From Chondrosia reniformis (taxonomy: Eukaryota; Porifera; Demospongiae; Chondrillida; Chondrillidae), in contig OX359190.1 in NCBI GenBank assembly GCA_947172415.1, forward strand, positions 9,610,001 through 9,674,000: a stretch of DNA of 64,000 nucleotides. Reading direction: 5' to 3'. A program made the translations under genes and the position numbers. Under the pieces are notes generated by a model that made no database searches, was not told the origin of the DNA, and saw only the letters and a program-made list of their open reading frames with translations. Within the stretch, counting starts at the first letter, position 1, and each line of letters opens with the position of its first letter. This document shows positions 53,601-64,000 of this stretch, one piece after another.

Positions 53601-54014
53601 ACATAAATCTACACATGCATACAATTGCAAGTATATAAATACATGTATATACATGCATATAGTGCTTATGAAATAGGTGTGTTAACTGTACACAAGCTTA
53701 GGCTATGACATAATAGAAATACCATCTATACTGTGGTCATTTGGGTGGTCAGGCACATAATATCTCCCAGTGATTATTCTGTCACATATATAGTGCCTGT
53801 GTCTGGAGCTTACATATGCTGTATCCAAGGTTTCTGTTAAGAACTTGAAGGGAGGATTCAAACTGATTGATGGCATGTTAGCATCATCTAATTTAGAGGT
53901 TCTCTTCCCATTGTTAATATAGAAATCTTGCAGTGGAACAGCTTCAGTATGTAAAATGTCGAGAAGTGTCAGAAGAGCTGCTAAATGCAGTGCTACCAGC
54001 TGTAGAATGTGCAT
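47673..54014 (-). CDS. NIDO and EGF-repeat single-pass membrane protein
   Basis: Sixteen exons, phases consistent, 864 residues. The signal peptide ([20 protein letters not shown]) and NIDO domain are on 53814..54014, 53213..53572 and 52396..52693 ([45 protein letters not shown]). Twelve EGF units follow, each one exon with phase 1 at both ends, from 51472..51594 to 47961..48098; most start DINEC or DIDEC with NNGGC, the calcium-binding type. The last exon (47673..47866) has a transmembrane helix ([20 protein letters not shown]), a basic stop-transfer [12 protein letters not shown] and a short tail ending [18 protein letters not shown] order recalls SNED1- or mucin-4-like matrix and adhesion proteins. 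It probably acts at the cell surface in adhesion or matrix contact (inference). Confidence 0.87.
47961..51594 (-). other. Tandem EGF exons, including degenerate members
   Basis: Exons: 51472..51594, 51022..51144, 50832..50954, 50442..50564, 50040..50165, 49548..49670, 49314..49433, 49058..49174, 48838..48960, 48534..48710, 48251..48376, 47961..48098. The unit at 49314 has lost the DINEC calcium motif ([15 protein letters not shown]). The unit at 48534 is long, with an extra Cys-rich piece. The last unit stops after its fourth cysteine and turns into a juxtamembrane stretch ([20 protein letters not shown]). Confidence 0.82.
51300..51420. repeat. Dispersed repeat R220, partial
   Basis: From aaaagactcctgtatcttca to gcatagcatgtacgaaaatg, in an intron of the NIDO/EGF gene. 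Confidence 0.6.
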
Positions 54015-55461
54015 CCTTGTAAATAAACAGACTGTGGATACCTGCATATACAAATACTGCTACTATATAACATAGCAAGTTAGCAATTACCTACATATAC
54101 GTATACATATATACTCTACAGCTTCACAAAATATTTAGTATTTACAGTTAATAAACTCCTGTTTCTTACCAACTATAAGCTAAAATGATCCTTAAACTGT
54201 AGGGCTATAATTTTTTTTTACTTAGGAAGAGCCCCTTCTCAACAAATGACACTGTACTGTACTTAAAGGATCTTTTGTGCTAAAAATAAACTTGCCCACA
54301 TTTTAGATAACTAAATTAGAAGCCAATAAAGTCACCCTGTGTATGTAATTAGATTAATAGTGATCACCTTCTCGTTGCTCCATGCTCTCAGAAGTAAATA
54401 TCCTTGTATTTATTAACCCTGAGATACAATATATAGATAGATGAGTGAAGACACTAATGAACAATAATACGTACTTAATTCTGTTTTACGCTGTCCCTTA
54501 TCATGCTTTGATAAACGATTAATAATCCAGGGGTCTTCATCAGTGGTAAATGATCTGTGTGTGTACAAGGCAAGCACTGTTTTTTATACCCCTGGATTGG
54601 GGTCAAAAAGTTTGGTTCATTGACAAGATCCATTTGTCCAATTCAGCCTGGCTAATGTGATACTGAAAAGACTTTGTAATGTTAGTACCTAACCACACAG
54701 AAATCTTCAGAGATAATAAGGAATGTATACTGTATATGTATAGACAATCTTGTAAAACATGCATAGCTATAATTTGTGATCCTCGGGTGTTTTGAGTGGG
54801 AGGGGCAAGGTCTGGCCATGTTTAGTCTGGGGTAGATGATTATTTGTGTATACGGAATTATATATACAATGTATATATGAATCCTTTAATTAGTAGCTAA
54901 TCCAATCCTTTTATATTAGTCATAACATTGGATTTAGGCAACAAGGATAGATTCACAACATTGATTCCGTCTAATATATTCATGATAAATATATACCAAG
55001 TGAAGCCCTTGGAGTGTTCTTGCAGCCGACAGTTATAGGAGATTAAGTTGTTGACAAACCTTGTGAGTTGCTATTGTTTACACTCATTGTTCACATCTAG
55101 CTACCATGCATGGTCCAGTGGAGAAGATATGTATCCTCATCCAAAGCTCTCACACTGCTCTGAAGTAGATATAGCATGTTGAAAAATGGTGTGTTAAATT
55201 ATTGATCCTATAGATATACACTTGAGGCATCCAGTACAGACTAAGAGCCATTTCATACTTATTTCATGCATTTGACTCTCTCAAATGCTTTTATGTACAA
55301 CTGAGGGAAAGGGATGTTTGTTTTCAATCAAAATCACGTCTTCCGGGACACTGTTTATACACAGTAATGCTTCAATGAATAGCGTACTAACCGGGAAGTA
55401 ACGCATATTCGACTCACCATACCAAATCCTCTCATCGCTGTACTAGGAAGCAGGAAAGATT
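54015..55461. other. Divergent intergenic region
   Basis: It separates the NIDO/EGF gene (minus) from the AP1AR-like gene (plus), so it should hold both promoters. A decayed R220 piece lies near 55095-55190 and a fold-back-like core (ccaggggtcttcatcagtgg) near 54527. No gene seen. Confidence 0.45.
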
Positions 55462-58400
55462 ATGGGTGCGTGTTGGGCGAAGTTTCTGTCTTTTCTAAAG
55501 AACGAAAGGAGCAATGAACCGTAAGTTTTAAATATTAGTGCCATGAATCTGATTTAAATTGAAATGATTTCAGAAAGATAAACATGTTGTACACCTATTA
55601 GACAGCCAGTTCAAATGAGATGCGAACGTAAATGTAATATTTTCTCAAAGAGAAGAATTGGGTACATTGCCATGTATCACAGACCTGGCCCGTAGCTTGG
55701 TAACGCCCACACGCGTCTAGTATCTGTTTTCATACGTTGATTTTCATTAGAAGAGGCATTGGACCCCCGTAGTGTTCATAATAATGCTTAAACAAAATAA
55801 TTAGACTAATAAAGTTTGGATAATCTTCCAAAGCTTTAATGAAAGTTATCTGACAATGTTATTCCATTCAAACTGTATGGTGAGATATATACTGAAAGTT
55901 TCATTATAACATAATAATACAGTTCATTGTCATTAAAGTGCATTTGAGTTTCATTGTATGATTCAGTTTGAATGTGTGTGCCCTCTTTCCCAGTCTTGTG
56001 ACATGTGTCACATGACCATGTGATCTGTGGTCACATGACCCAGTAGGAAGTGTAGCTTATCTTGTAATGTAAACAGTGGTCATCCAGACTACCATCTTTA
56101 TCACATCACATGTCTGTAGGGGGTAATGGAAGATAAAAGTACTCACTGCATTCATTATGTTATACAGATTTTATTGCAAACTAATTCAATTATTGGACAT
56201 TTCAGCCCTGAGGTTATTACTAATGAAGACTTCAGATTGAAGTATCTAGTCATTGATTTAATAAGTGGTTTTGATGCTCAGCCAATCTTTAACTTTTGAG
56301 TAATGTAGCTCAGTGGCAGAGCACCTGTAGCCAAGGTTATGTTTTCCAGTGATTTGCTTTCCTTCCATTTCACAAGTGTTTGATTATTTCTTTTCATATG
56401 TTCTCTAATGGTCTGATATTTGTAGTACTTATATGTATGTAAACCAAATGTATCTCATCAGATAATATTACGTTTGTAGGATGAGATATTCTAAATTATC
56501 AAAAAGAGGAAAGGTTCCTGTTGAGGTCTGTATGTACTGAATACATTACCTTATATGGGCGTCATCTTAGACATTCTGATTTCTATCTCCTGTAGTTTGA
56601 GAGTTTATTAGAAATGGAAAGTGAAGAGGTAGGGTACCAGGTGATGATCATGTGATTGCTATGTTGACTAAGCACTGTATATTGTTAGACCTAGTTATGA
56701 CTGGAGCCTAGATGTGTGTATAAAATAGAATTCAGCCAATCAGATTTCAGCCAATCAGGTTTCTGTGCTTCCTTATTTTCCTGTAATGTACTTCAAGTTG
56801 TAATGTCCATAGTGTATGTACATACGTACTTGAGGTGTGAAGCACAGTTGTCTTCGCTAGCTCCTCTTGTTACTTTGTGTGATTCTCGCTTGCAGGAAAA
56901 CCAAACAGGTTCATTTGTCACTCAGGCAGAGATTCACAGTATTCGAACAGGAAAGTGGAATGATCTGTTAACCAATCAGAGAAGGAGGGATGAAGAGATG
57001 GATAAAAAGGTGACGTTTGATGAGAACCACATTACTGCACTATTCTCAGTATACACACATGGTACTATAAATGTTTATTTGTTAATAGCATTCCCAAGTG
57101 TTGATCAACATATTTATGTAGTGTTCCTTATGTTTGTAAACAATATACCATGAATACTCTACAACACCATTTTCCTACAAGATAAAAGTGTTTATTTATT
57201 CTATTCTATTGTATGCTTCCTTATAAGATACCATTTTCCTACATGCTATATGCCTATTCTGTAAAAGAGCCTATAGGGAACTAAACCTGAAGAGAGCTTT
57301 GGATGAAGATACAGGAGTCTTTTCTTCCTTATTTCATCTTCTTCTCCACTGGATCAGACAGCTGTTTCTGGGAATTCTACCCTTCATCAGTGATCCTGGG
57401 AGTCCTTGTCTTTTTCTTTATCTTGATCTTCTGTGAATCCTTGGCTCATGTACATGTATATCTGTCAACTATAAAGAGATGAAAATTAGATTTCATTCCA
57501 TCTTCCTGTCTCTCCACTGAGCCATACCTCGCTATTTAGTGTTTAACAACTGCCAAATAGTTTGATTATTTATAATCTCCATAATAAAGTGAAGTTAATG
57601 AGATAAATATCCATTTCACAATGGCCTTTGTTTGTTGTCCATTAGGGATATCTCTTTCATCAGCAGACACATTCTCTTGACAGTATTAATGTAATGATAG
57701 AGTTTGTTACATAATAATGCATACCTACCTAGTTATAGAGATATGCTCTACTTATCTAGTCTAGGAATTGTGCAATGTTTGATATGTAGTCCAAAAAAGA
57801 AATTAGTATACAAATTGTCTGTCCTCATCCAAAGTTATATATGCTTGTTCTAAATCATACATCTAAGAAAAGACTGTTGTAGTCTATTATATTCATCTTT
57901 TCTCTGTATGTTTCCTAACCTTATATGTAATGCATGTCAATCTCACACATGGGAAAATGGTGTCTTGATTATTCATATTGAATATATAATATTTAATAGT
58001 TATAGTAACTCATCACTTTCCTCTAAAACACACAAGGACATATGTACAATAACCTCCAGTTACTACATACATATGTACGTATAGTGACTAATACAGATTG
58101 CACAACATTTGGGCAAGTTGTCCTATTTGATTGCTACTGTTCTGTTCTGCCTCTTCCACAGTTGGCGGATGAGGAGACACAACTCAAGAGAGAACAAGAG
58201 GTTCGTATGTCAACATTATCTCAAAAAGACAATTTGTGGAAAAAATCTGTTATTGTAACTCTCTTTCTCTGACTATCACAGTTGGTATAAGAGTGTTCAG
58301 TATATATAAACAGGAACATCCACATATTATATATGTATATATATCCCTTATACATTATAATATGTAGTGACATGTAGCTTTAGCAACTAAGAGTATGAGA

Positions 58401-59459
58401 TATCTGCTACACATTATCTTATTGTCCATTAACATGTACGGAGGATATTGTTTCCATTGCTGACTATCTTCTGTTGTCTTTCGATATCATTTTGAATGTG
58501 CCAAAGTGGTACTGTACCATCTCTTCTTATATTGTAGGCTTACTACGCTGCCAAGAGGGAGGCGGCCAAAGCATCTAAACAGAGGAAGGATAAAGTGTGT
58601 GGTAACGTTGTATTCTCCTCTTCCTCAACTAAATTATTTCATATAATGACACGGACTCATAAATATTTATGAGCATTCAATCTGTTACGGATTGTGGAAC
58701 ATTTTAATCTGCCAAACTTTATCAGACACTGATCAATTATCCTTTATCTACACAAAACTCATGTAATTTTGTTAATCGTCTACTAACTAGTCTAATTTCT
58801 CTTCTGATAGTTGAATCAGGACTCAGGTCATGCATCATTTACCTCGATATCACTTCACGGGAAGGCACCAGTTCAGGAGAGGTAGGCTGCGTACATACAG
58901 AAGGCACTTTTACATACAATTTAGAGGGTGGGGTGTTCTGGGTACTTGAATACCCCTCTAAATTGAGTTTGGATTAGCCAAATATCAAACCTTTGGCATT
59001 ATATAACCAAACCATCTCTGTTGTACTCCTATATAACATAGCCCCCCATCCCCTTACAAGTTTCTAGACCTGCTCCTGCAACCTAGTTATATAATTATAA
59101 TGTAATTTATATATAAATATATATACATGTTTATCAATGGATGGCCAACATTTATTGTCTATTATATTAAATTAATTATGCTAACTAGTTCAAACTAATT
59201 GTGTATTTACGTACATTATGTCACTTTCACTAGTAAACCATCCAGTGATTTGGTGAAGGAGGAGGACTTTGATAAGTTTCTTGAGAACATAAAGAAAAGA
59301 ACCGGTGGTCTCACTTCCTCTACACAGGGATCAGCTTTTGCAGTCAGCGATCACGACAATGATGGTGACAGCAATGGAGATGATGAAAATGTTGATTTTG
59401 GCTTTTGGGAGAAGGCCAGCGACGAAGACGACAAAGCTCCCGTCCTTGTAATACAGTGA
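55462..59459 (+). CDS. AP1AR: AP-1 complex-associated regulatory protein-like (gadkin/AP1AR homologue)
   Basis: Eight exons: 55462..55520, 56480..56525, 56596..56628, 56896..57009, 58162..58200, 58538..58594, 58811..58881, 59234..59459; all phases agree, 214 residues. The N-terminus MGACWAKFLSFLKNE has Gly2 and Cys4 for myristoyl/palmitoyl anchoring, as vertebrate AP1AR has. YSKLSKRGKVPVEFESLLE matches the vertebrate block before the acidic cluster, and EEAYYAAKREAAKASKQRK is the hallmark basic helix. The acidic tail has DFGFWEKASDEDD and a VDFGFW motif that could serve as an AP-1/clathrin adaptor contact (inference). In vertebrates the protein links AP-1 vesicles to kinesin and Arp2/3 and acts on TGN/endosome carriers. 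The sponge form is shorter. Exon 2 supports the start chosen, since it restores the conserved block. Confidence 0.8.
56302..56330 (+). other. tRNA-like D-arm / A-box remnant
   Basis: atgtagctcagtggcagagc is a perfect D-arm with an A box, but no anticodon arm, B box or acceptor stem follows. It is a degenerate tRNA or SINE head inside intron 1 of the AP1AR-like gene. Confidence 0.5.
57225..57455. repeat. Dispersed repeat R220, near complete
   Basis: Plus orientation, from ttttcctacatgctat to cttctgtgaatccttggctc, in intron 4 of the AP1AR-like gene. Confidence 0.7.
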
Positions 59460-59837
59460 AGACAGTTGTGACGAAAATTTTCTGACTTGCTTTTTTATTA
59501 ATTTAATCATAGCTGAACCACTTCTGTACTATAGTAATAATACTTATTGATTTTGTTATGATCAAGTGTCACAAGTTATATACGCGTACCACAGATATAT
59601 CACAAGTTGTATACATGTACTATAAATATATGACTTAGTTGCAGGTTGAACAGTTAACTTTCTCTACATTGCTCTTGTACATACATATTGTTATTTGTTA
59701 TGGAGCTACCTTCCAACAGTAACCAAATTGTTTCACACAAGAAGTACAAACTTAATAAACATGCACAATTAATTACATTATTGAATACAATAAAGTACTT
59801 GTATACACAGTGTAAGATGCTGCATGGAAGATTAGTG
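59460..59837. other. Convergent 3' spacer
   Basis: A+T-rich, with several AATAAA-like sites on both strands (for example cttaataaac near 59752). It must hold both poly(A) regions. Confidence 0.4.
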
Positions 59838-61912
59838 TCAGTGGTAGTAGTAAGCGTGATATCCATTGATAATATGCCTTCTTCCTTCTCTACAGGACTC
59901 TCTTGGATCAGGCAGCTCGTCTGGGTAACGGTCGTGATGCCTCCTCATGGCTTCTGTTCTACTGAACTGTGAACACAGTTCTGCGTACCTTCCTGAGGAA
60001 ATGAGTTTACGTGGACTGGAAGATGGCTGATGCTGAGTGCTGGCTGTTGGAGGACATATACTCGGAAGGAAGGATGACTCAGCAGAGCTCTGTATCAATA
60101 TATAATCACAATATTATATGTACCTAATGTTACAATATGTATATTATATACTTATCATGTACGTATGTATCCATGTACCTTTTGGCGGAGATCATCTTTG
60201 ACTTCTCCACTTCTTCCTCCATCCTGCTGTTCAGTCTCTATTGAATTTTGACCTTCCTTGACCTTTCTCTCTCCTTCAGCAACAGAGTTCTTCTGTTTTT
60301 CTGTCCTTCTCTTCTCTCTATCCTCATGAACCCCCTCTTGAAGTTCACCCTCTTCCTTGTCATCAGAGCTGGCCTTTTCATCCTCAGAACCTGTCTGATC
60401 TTCTTCACCTGCTGAGTACCAGAACAGAGCTCTAATCCACAATTAAGGAAGCTTGAAAAACAAAACAACTGACACTTTACGTATGTACTACACTTATCAC
60501 AAGTGGGATTTAAACTGAATCTAGCAGGTTAGCAACAAGACTTGTAACTTCATTGAGAATGCTACAATCCAAACATTTTAGCAGTTGACCACATTAATAA
60601 GCATCAGCCATTTTAGTACTATACGAGTCTGTTACTGCAGTAGCAAAGCTTGCCTCTATACGTAGCTTTATGAAAATAATGTTATTCAGATCTTTGACTA
60701 TATACGTACGTACGTACACATGTACGTGCGTAGATACTCAACTTGCAAACAGGCTGTAAGGTAAATACATACATATGTACCTTCTTCATCTTCCTCTTCA
60801 TTCTCCAAAATTGAAGGGTTATCCTCTATTAGCAGCACATTAGTGTCTTGATTGAGAGGCATCTCATAGTGGCTGTTGTAAGAGGTCCTCATCATTGCAT
60901 CATGCAAGGAACACAGACCTACACATACATACACAAGAATAATCCATTTGATAATCAAACCACAACTGTTTAAGCAAATAGACAGCACTAGTACTAGTAC
61001 TGTACCTTGTTGGGTGTTGGGTGTGACAGGAGGTAGGTAGGTCAGAGTGTGAGAGTTGTGGTGCAGTGGTGTGACAAAGGGATAGGTAGCGGAACGCTGG
61101 AGAAAACAAGATACAACCTTTATAAGGCACACAGGAATTCATACATATGCAGGCAGGCGGGCAGGCGGGCAGGCAGGCAGGCAGGCGGGTGGGTAGAAAG
61201 CTAGAAAGCTAACCTTGTGTCTTCTCTGAACCACTTGTTCATAGGTCCCTCTTAGCTGGGAAACAGACTCATGAGCAGTGCGTGGTCGATATGTCATCAC
61301 TTGCTCTCTTCTCCAGCACTTGAACTGAGCCCTGTCAATGACACGGCAGATGGTGACCTCTCCAGAGCTGTCATGGAGAGGTGGAACAGAGTCCAATCTT
61401 CTAGTGTCTGGGAAGACTTTAAACCTCTCCTGATGTGAGGAGTAAGGATGCTCCGAGGGATATGGTCGCATCACTGTCTTGTTACTACACGCAAAGGAGA
61501 TAGAGGAGGGCGATAACAGCAAATAATCACTGGAAAATAATACGGCTAATTATCTACTTCTCATCATAGCCTTTTCACAGGTTTAGTGGCTCAAGGATTA
61601 AGGATTGGGTGTGGTTTTGGGTGGAGGTGGGTGTGGTTTTGGGTGGAGGTGGGTGTGGTTTTGGGTGGAGGTGGGTGTGGTTTTGGGTGGAGGTGGGTGT
61701 GGTTGCAGCGTGTCACTCACATGACTGAATAAGAGGATAATGGTCTTGGTACTCTACAGCAGAAGAGTTGATCACATGACATGTCACATGACACAACAAA
61801 ACTGATTTATAAATGAATTGAGAGTGTCCACACTACTCACATTTGATCATGGGCTCTCACTTCACTTAACTTCAGAGAAGTGTTAGTATATTGCTGACTG
61901 GTAGGATGGTCC
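59838..61912 (-). CDS. Unrecognised gene, 3' part (7 exons visible; 5' end beyond the window)
   Basis: Exons: 61841..61912, 61721..61753, 61214..61529, 61006..61096, 60781..60918, 60179..60408, 59838..60089; phases agree through the stop, giving about 377 residues. It starts in the middle of a codon (phase 2 entry), so earlier exons must lie beyond the satellite at 62165. The visible part has SNKTVMRPYPSEHPYSSHQE, a strand-rich VTICRVIDRAQFKCWRREQV, an Asp/Glu-rich stretch (ENEEEDEEGEEDQ) and a long charged, probably coiled or disordered region (REKRRTEKQKNS). No signal peptide or membrane segment is seen. I cannot assign a family. It converges on the AP1AR-like gene, with about 380 bases between the stops. 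Confidence 0.65.
61146..61196. repeat. GCAG/GCGG short repeat
   Basis: Run of gcaggcgggcaggc-type steps in an intron of the gene at 59838-61912. Confidence 0.7.
61605..61703. repeat. 22-bp tandem repeat, about 4.5 units
   Basis: Unit gtgtggttttgggtggaggt + gg, inside an intron and very close to the exon at 61721..61753. Confidence 0.85.
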
Positions 61913-62164
61913 CTATATAATACATACAAACGTAGGCACAATATCCAATATAAATAGAATATAGCATATTTATACAATATAAAGTGATAAGGGGTTTTTG
62001 TTGCGTTCATAAAAAGTATCCTAATCTATTGAGACTCAGCAACAATTGTATTTAAAACAAAATGGAGGTCTTCATCAGCATAACAATAATACAATAGGGG
62101 CATGGAGTTAATTGGACTCTTAATGAATTTGTTTAATCCATGAATGTTAATGTTTGTTGTATAT

Positions 62165-64000
62165 CCTTTGTATAGTGCTGCATGGGGCAATATAGTCCTA
62201 GTGTGCAACTTTGTATAGTACTGCATGGGGCAATATAGTCCTAGTGTGCAACTTTGTATAGTGCTGCATGGGGCAATATAGTCCTAGTGTGCAACTTTGT
62301 ATAGTGCTGCATGGGGCAATATAGTCCTAGTGTGCAACTTTGTATAGTACTGCATGGGGCAATATAGTCCTAGTGTGCAACTTTGTATAGTGCTGCATGG
62401 GGCAATATAGTCCTAGTGTGCAACTTTGTATAGTGCTGCATGGGGCAATATAGTCCTAGTGTGCAACTTTGTATAGTGCTGCATGGGGCAATATAGTCCT
62501 AGTGTGCAACTTTGTATAGTGCTGCATGGGGCAATATAGTCCTAGTGTGCAACTTTGTATAGTGCTGCATGGGGCAATATAGTCCTAGTGTGCAACTTTG
62601 TATAGTACTGCATGGGGCAATATAGCCCTAGTGTGCAACTTTGTATAGTGCTGCATGGGGCAATATAGCCCTAGTGTGCAACTTTGTATAGTGCTGCATG
62701 GGGCAATATAGCCCTAGTGTGCAACTTTGTATAGTGCTGCATGGGGCAATATAGTCCTAGTGTGCAACTTTGTATAGTACTGCATGGGGCAATATAGTCC
62801 TAGTGTGCAACTTTGTATAGTACTGCATGGGGCAATATAGTCCTAGTGTGCAACTTTGTATAGTACTGCATGGGGCAATATAGCCCTAGTGTGCAACTTT
62901 GTATAGTGCTGCATGGGGCAATATAGCCCTAGTGTGCAACTTTGTATAGTACTGCATGGGGCAATATAGCCCTAGTGTGCAACTTTGTATAGTGCTGCAT
63001 GGGGCAATATAGCCCTAGTGTGCAACTTTGTATAGTGCTGCATGGGGCAATATAGCCCTAGTGTGCAACTTTGTATAGTGCTGCATGGGGCAATATAGCC
63101 CTAGTGTGCAACTTTGTATAGTGCTGCATGGGGCAATATAGCCCTAGTGTGCAACTTTGTATAGTGCTGCATGGGGCAATATAGTCCTAGTGTGCAACTT
63201 TGTATAGTACTGCATGGGGCAATATAGTCCTAGTGTGCAACTTTGTATAGTACTGCATGGGGCAATATAGTCCTAGTGTGCAACTTTGTATAGTGCTGCA
63301 TGGGGCAATATAGTCCTAGTGTGCAACTTTGTATAGTGCTGCATGGGGCAATATAGTCCTAGTGTGCAACTTTGTATAGTACTGCATGGGGCAATATAGT
63401 CCTAGTGTGCAACTTTGTATAGTGCTGCATGGGGCAATATAGTCCTAGTGTGCAACTTTGTATAGTGCTGCATGGGGCAATATAGTCCTAGTGTGCAACT
63501 TTGTATAGTGCTGCATGGGGCAATATAGTCCTAGTGTGCAACTTTGTATAGTGCTGCATGGGGCAATATAGTCCTAGTGTGCAACTTTGTATAGTGCTGC
63601 ATGGGGCAATATAGTCCTAGTGTGCAACTTTGTATAGTACTGCATGGGGCAATATAGCCCTAGTGTGCAACTTTGTATAGTGCTGCATGGGGCAATATAG
63701 CCCTAGTGTGCAACTTTGTATAGTGCTGCATGGGGCAATATAGCCCTAGTGTGCAACTTTGTATAGTGCTGCATGGGGCAATATAGTCCTAGTGTGCAAC
63801 TTTGTATAGTACTGCATGGGGCAATATAGCCCTAGTGTGCAACTTTGTATAGTGCTGCATGGGGCAATATAGTCCTAGTGTGCAACTTTGTATAGTACTG
63901 CATGGGGCAATATAGTCCTAGTATGCAACTTTGTATAGTACTGCATGGGGCAATATAGTCCTAGTGTGCAACTTTGTATAGTACTGCATGGGGCAATATA
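62165..64000. repeat. 43-bp satellite, about 42 units, running past the window end
   Basis: Unit tttgtatagtgctgcatggg + gcaatatagtcctagtgtgcaac. The units are nearly identical except for two sites: G/A (gtgctgc/gtactgc) and T/C (agtcc/agccc), with one further change (gtatgc) near 63922. It probably sits in an intron of the gene at 59838-61912. Confidence 0.95.

Noticed and set aside
56302-56330. Functional tRNA gene
   Set aside because: Only the D-arm is present; no acceptor, anticodon or T arms.

Overview
The window looks like nuclear DNA of an early-branching animal, most probably a demosponge such as Amphimedon (inference). It is A+T-rich, its genes have many short GT-AG introns, and it carries metazoan gene types: an adhesion GPCR, a NIDO/EGF membrane protein and an AP1AR-like protein. 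Short palindromes built on TACGTA, fold-back elements and minisatellites fill the spaces. I rebuilt the multi-exon genes by hand from splice signals, reading-frame phase and protein continuity. Exon edges given below are my calls from sequence alone.

Layout. 0.9-4.7 kb: two tandem, minus-strand, two-exon genes for small secreted precursors (signal peptide, acidic pro-region, cationic amphipathic C-terminus ending in an amidation-type GKK), separated by a 33-bp minisatellite. They look like an antimicrobial-peptide family. 5.8-13.7 kb: two tandem copies of a nine-exon gene of unrecognised family. The proximal copy carries a 1-base loss at an exon end that breaks its frame. 15.1-34.9 kb: one large minus-strand gene with 33 phase-consistent exons (1,662 residues). 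It is an adhesion GPCR with Calx-beta, two Ig-like, HormR-like, TSP3-like, GAIN/GPS and 7TM parts, and its GPS lacks two of the four usual cysteines. 36.1-41.4 kb: a 12-exon minus-strand gene (856 residues) for a circularly permuted Ras GTPase (motif order G3-G4-G5-G1-G2) fused to a zinc ribbon and a VWA domain. 42.1-46.6 kb: two intronless NmrA-like NAD(P)-binding genes in tandem, with a compact, structured, probably non-coding transcription unit between them (about 44.3-45.1 kb). 47.7-54.0 kb: a minus-strand NIDO plus 12-EGF single-pass membrane protein. 55.5-59.5 kb: a plus-strand AP1AR (gadkin)-like gene. 59.8-61.9 kb: the 3' part of an unrecognised minus-strand gene whose 5' side runs into a 43-bp satellite that fills the window to its end.

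The genes do not form a pathway. The most striking items are the permuted Ras-VWA gene, which matches the rare cpRAS class I recall from the literature, the tandem cationic-peptide genes, and the adhesion GPCR with an unusual extracellular order. No prokaryotic operons, CRISPR arrays, rRNA genes or complete tRNA genes were seen.
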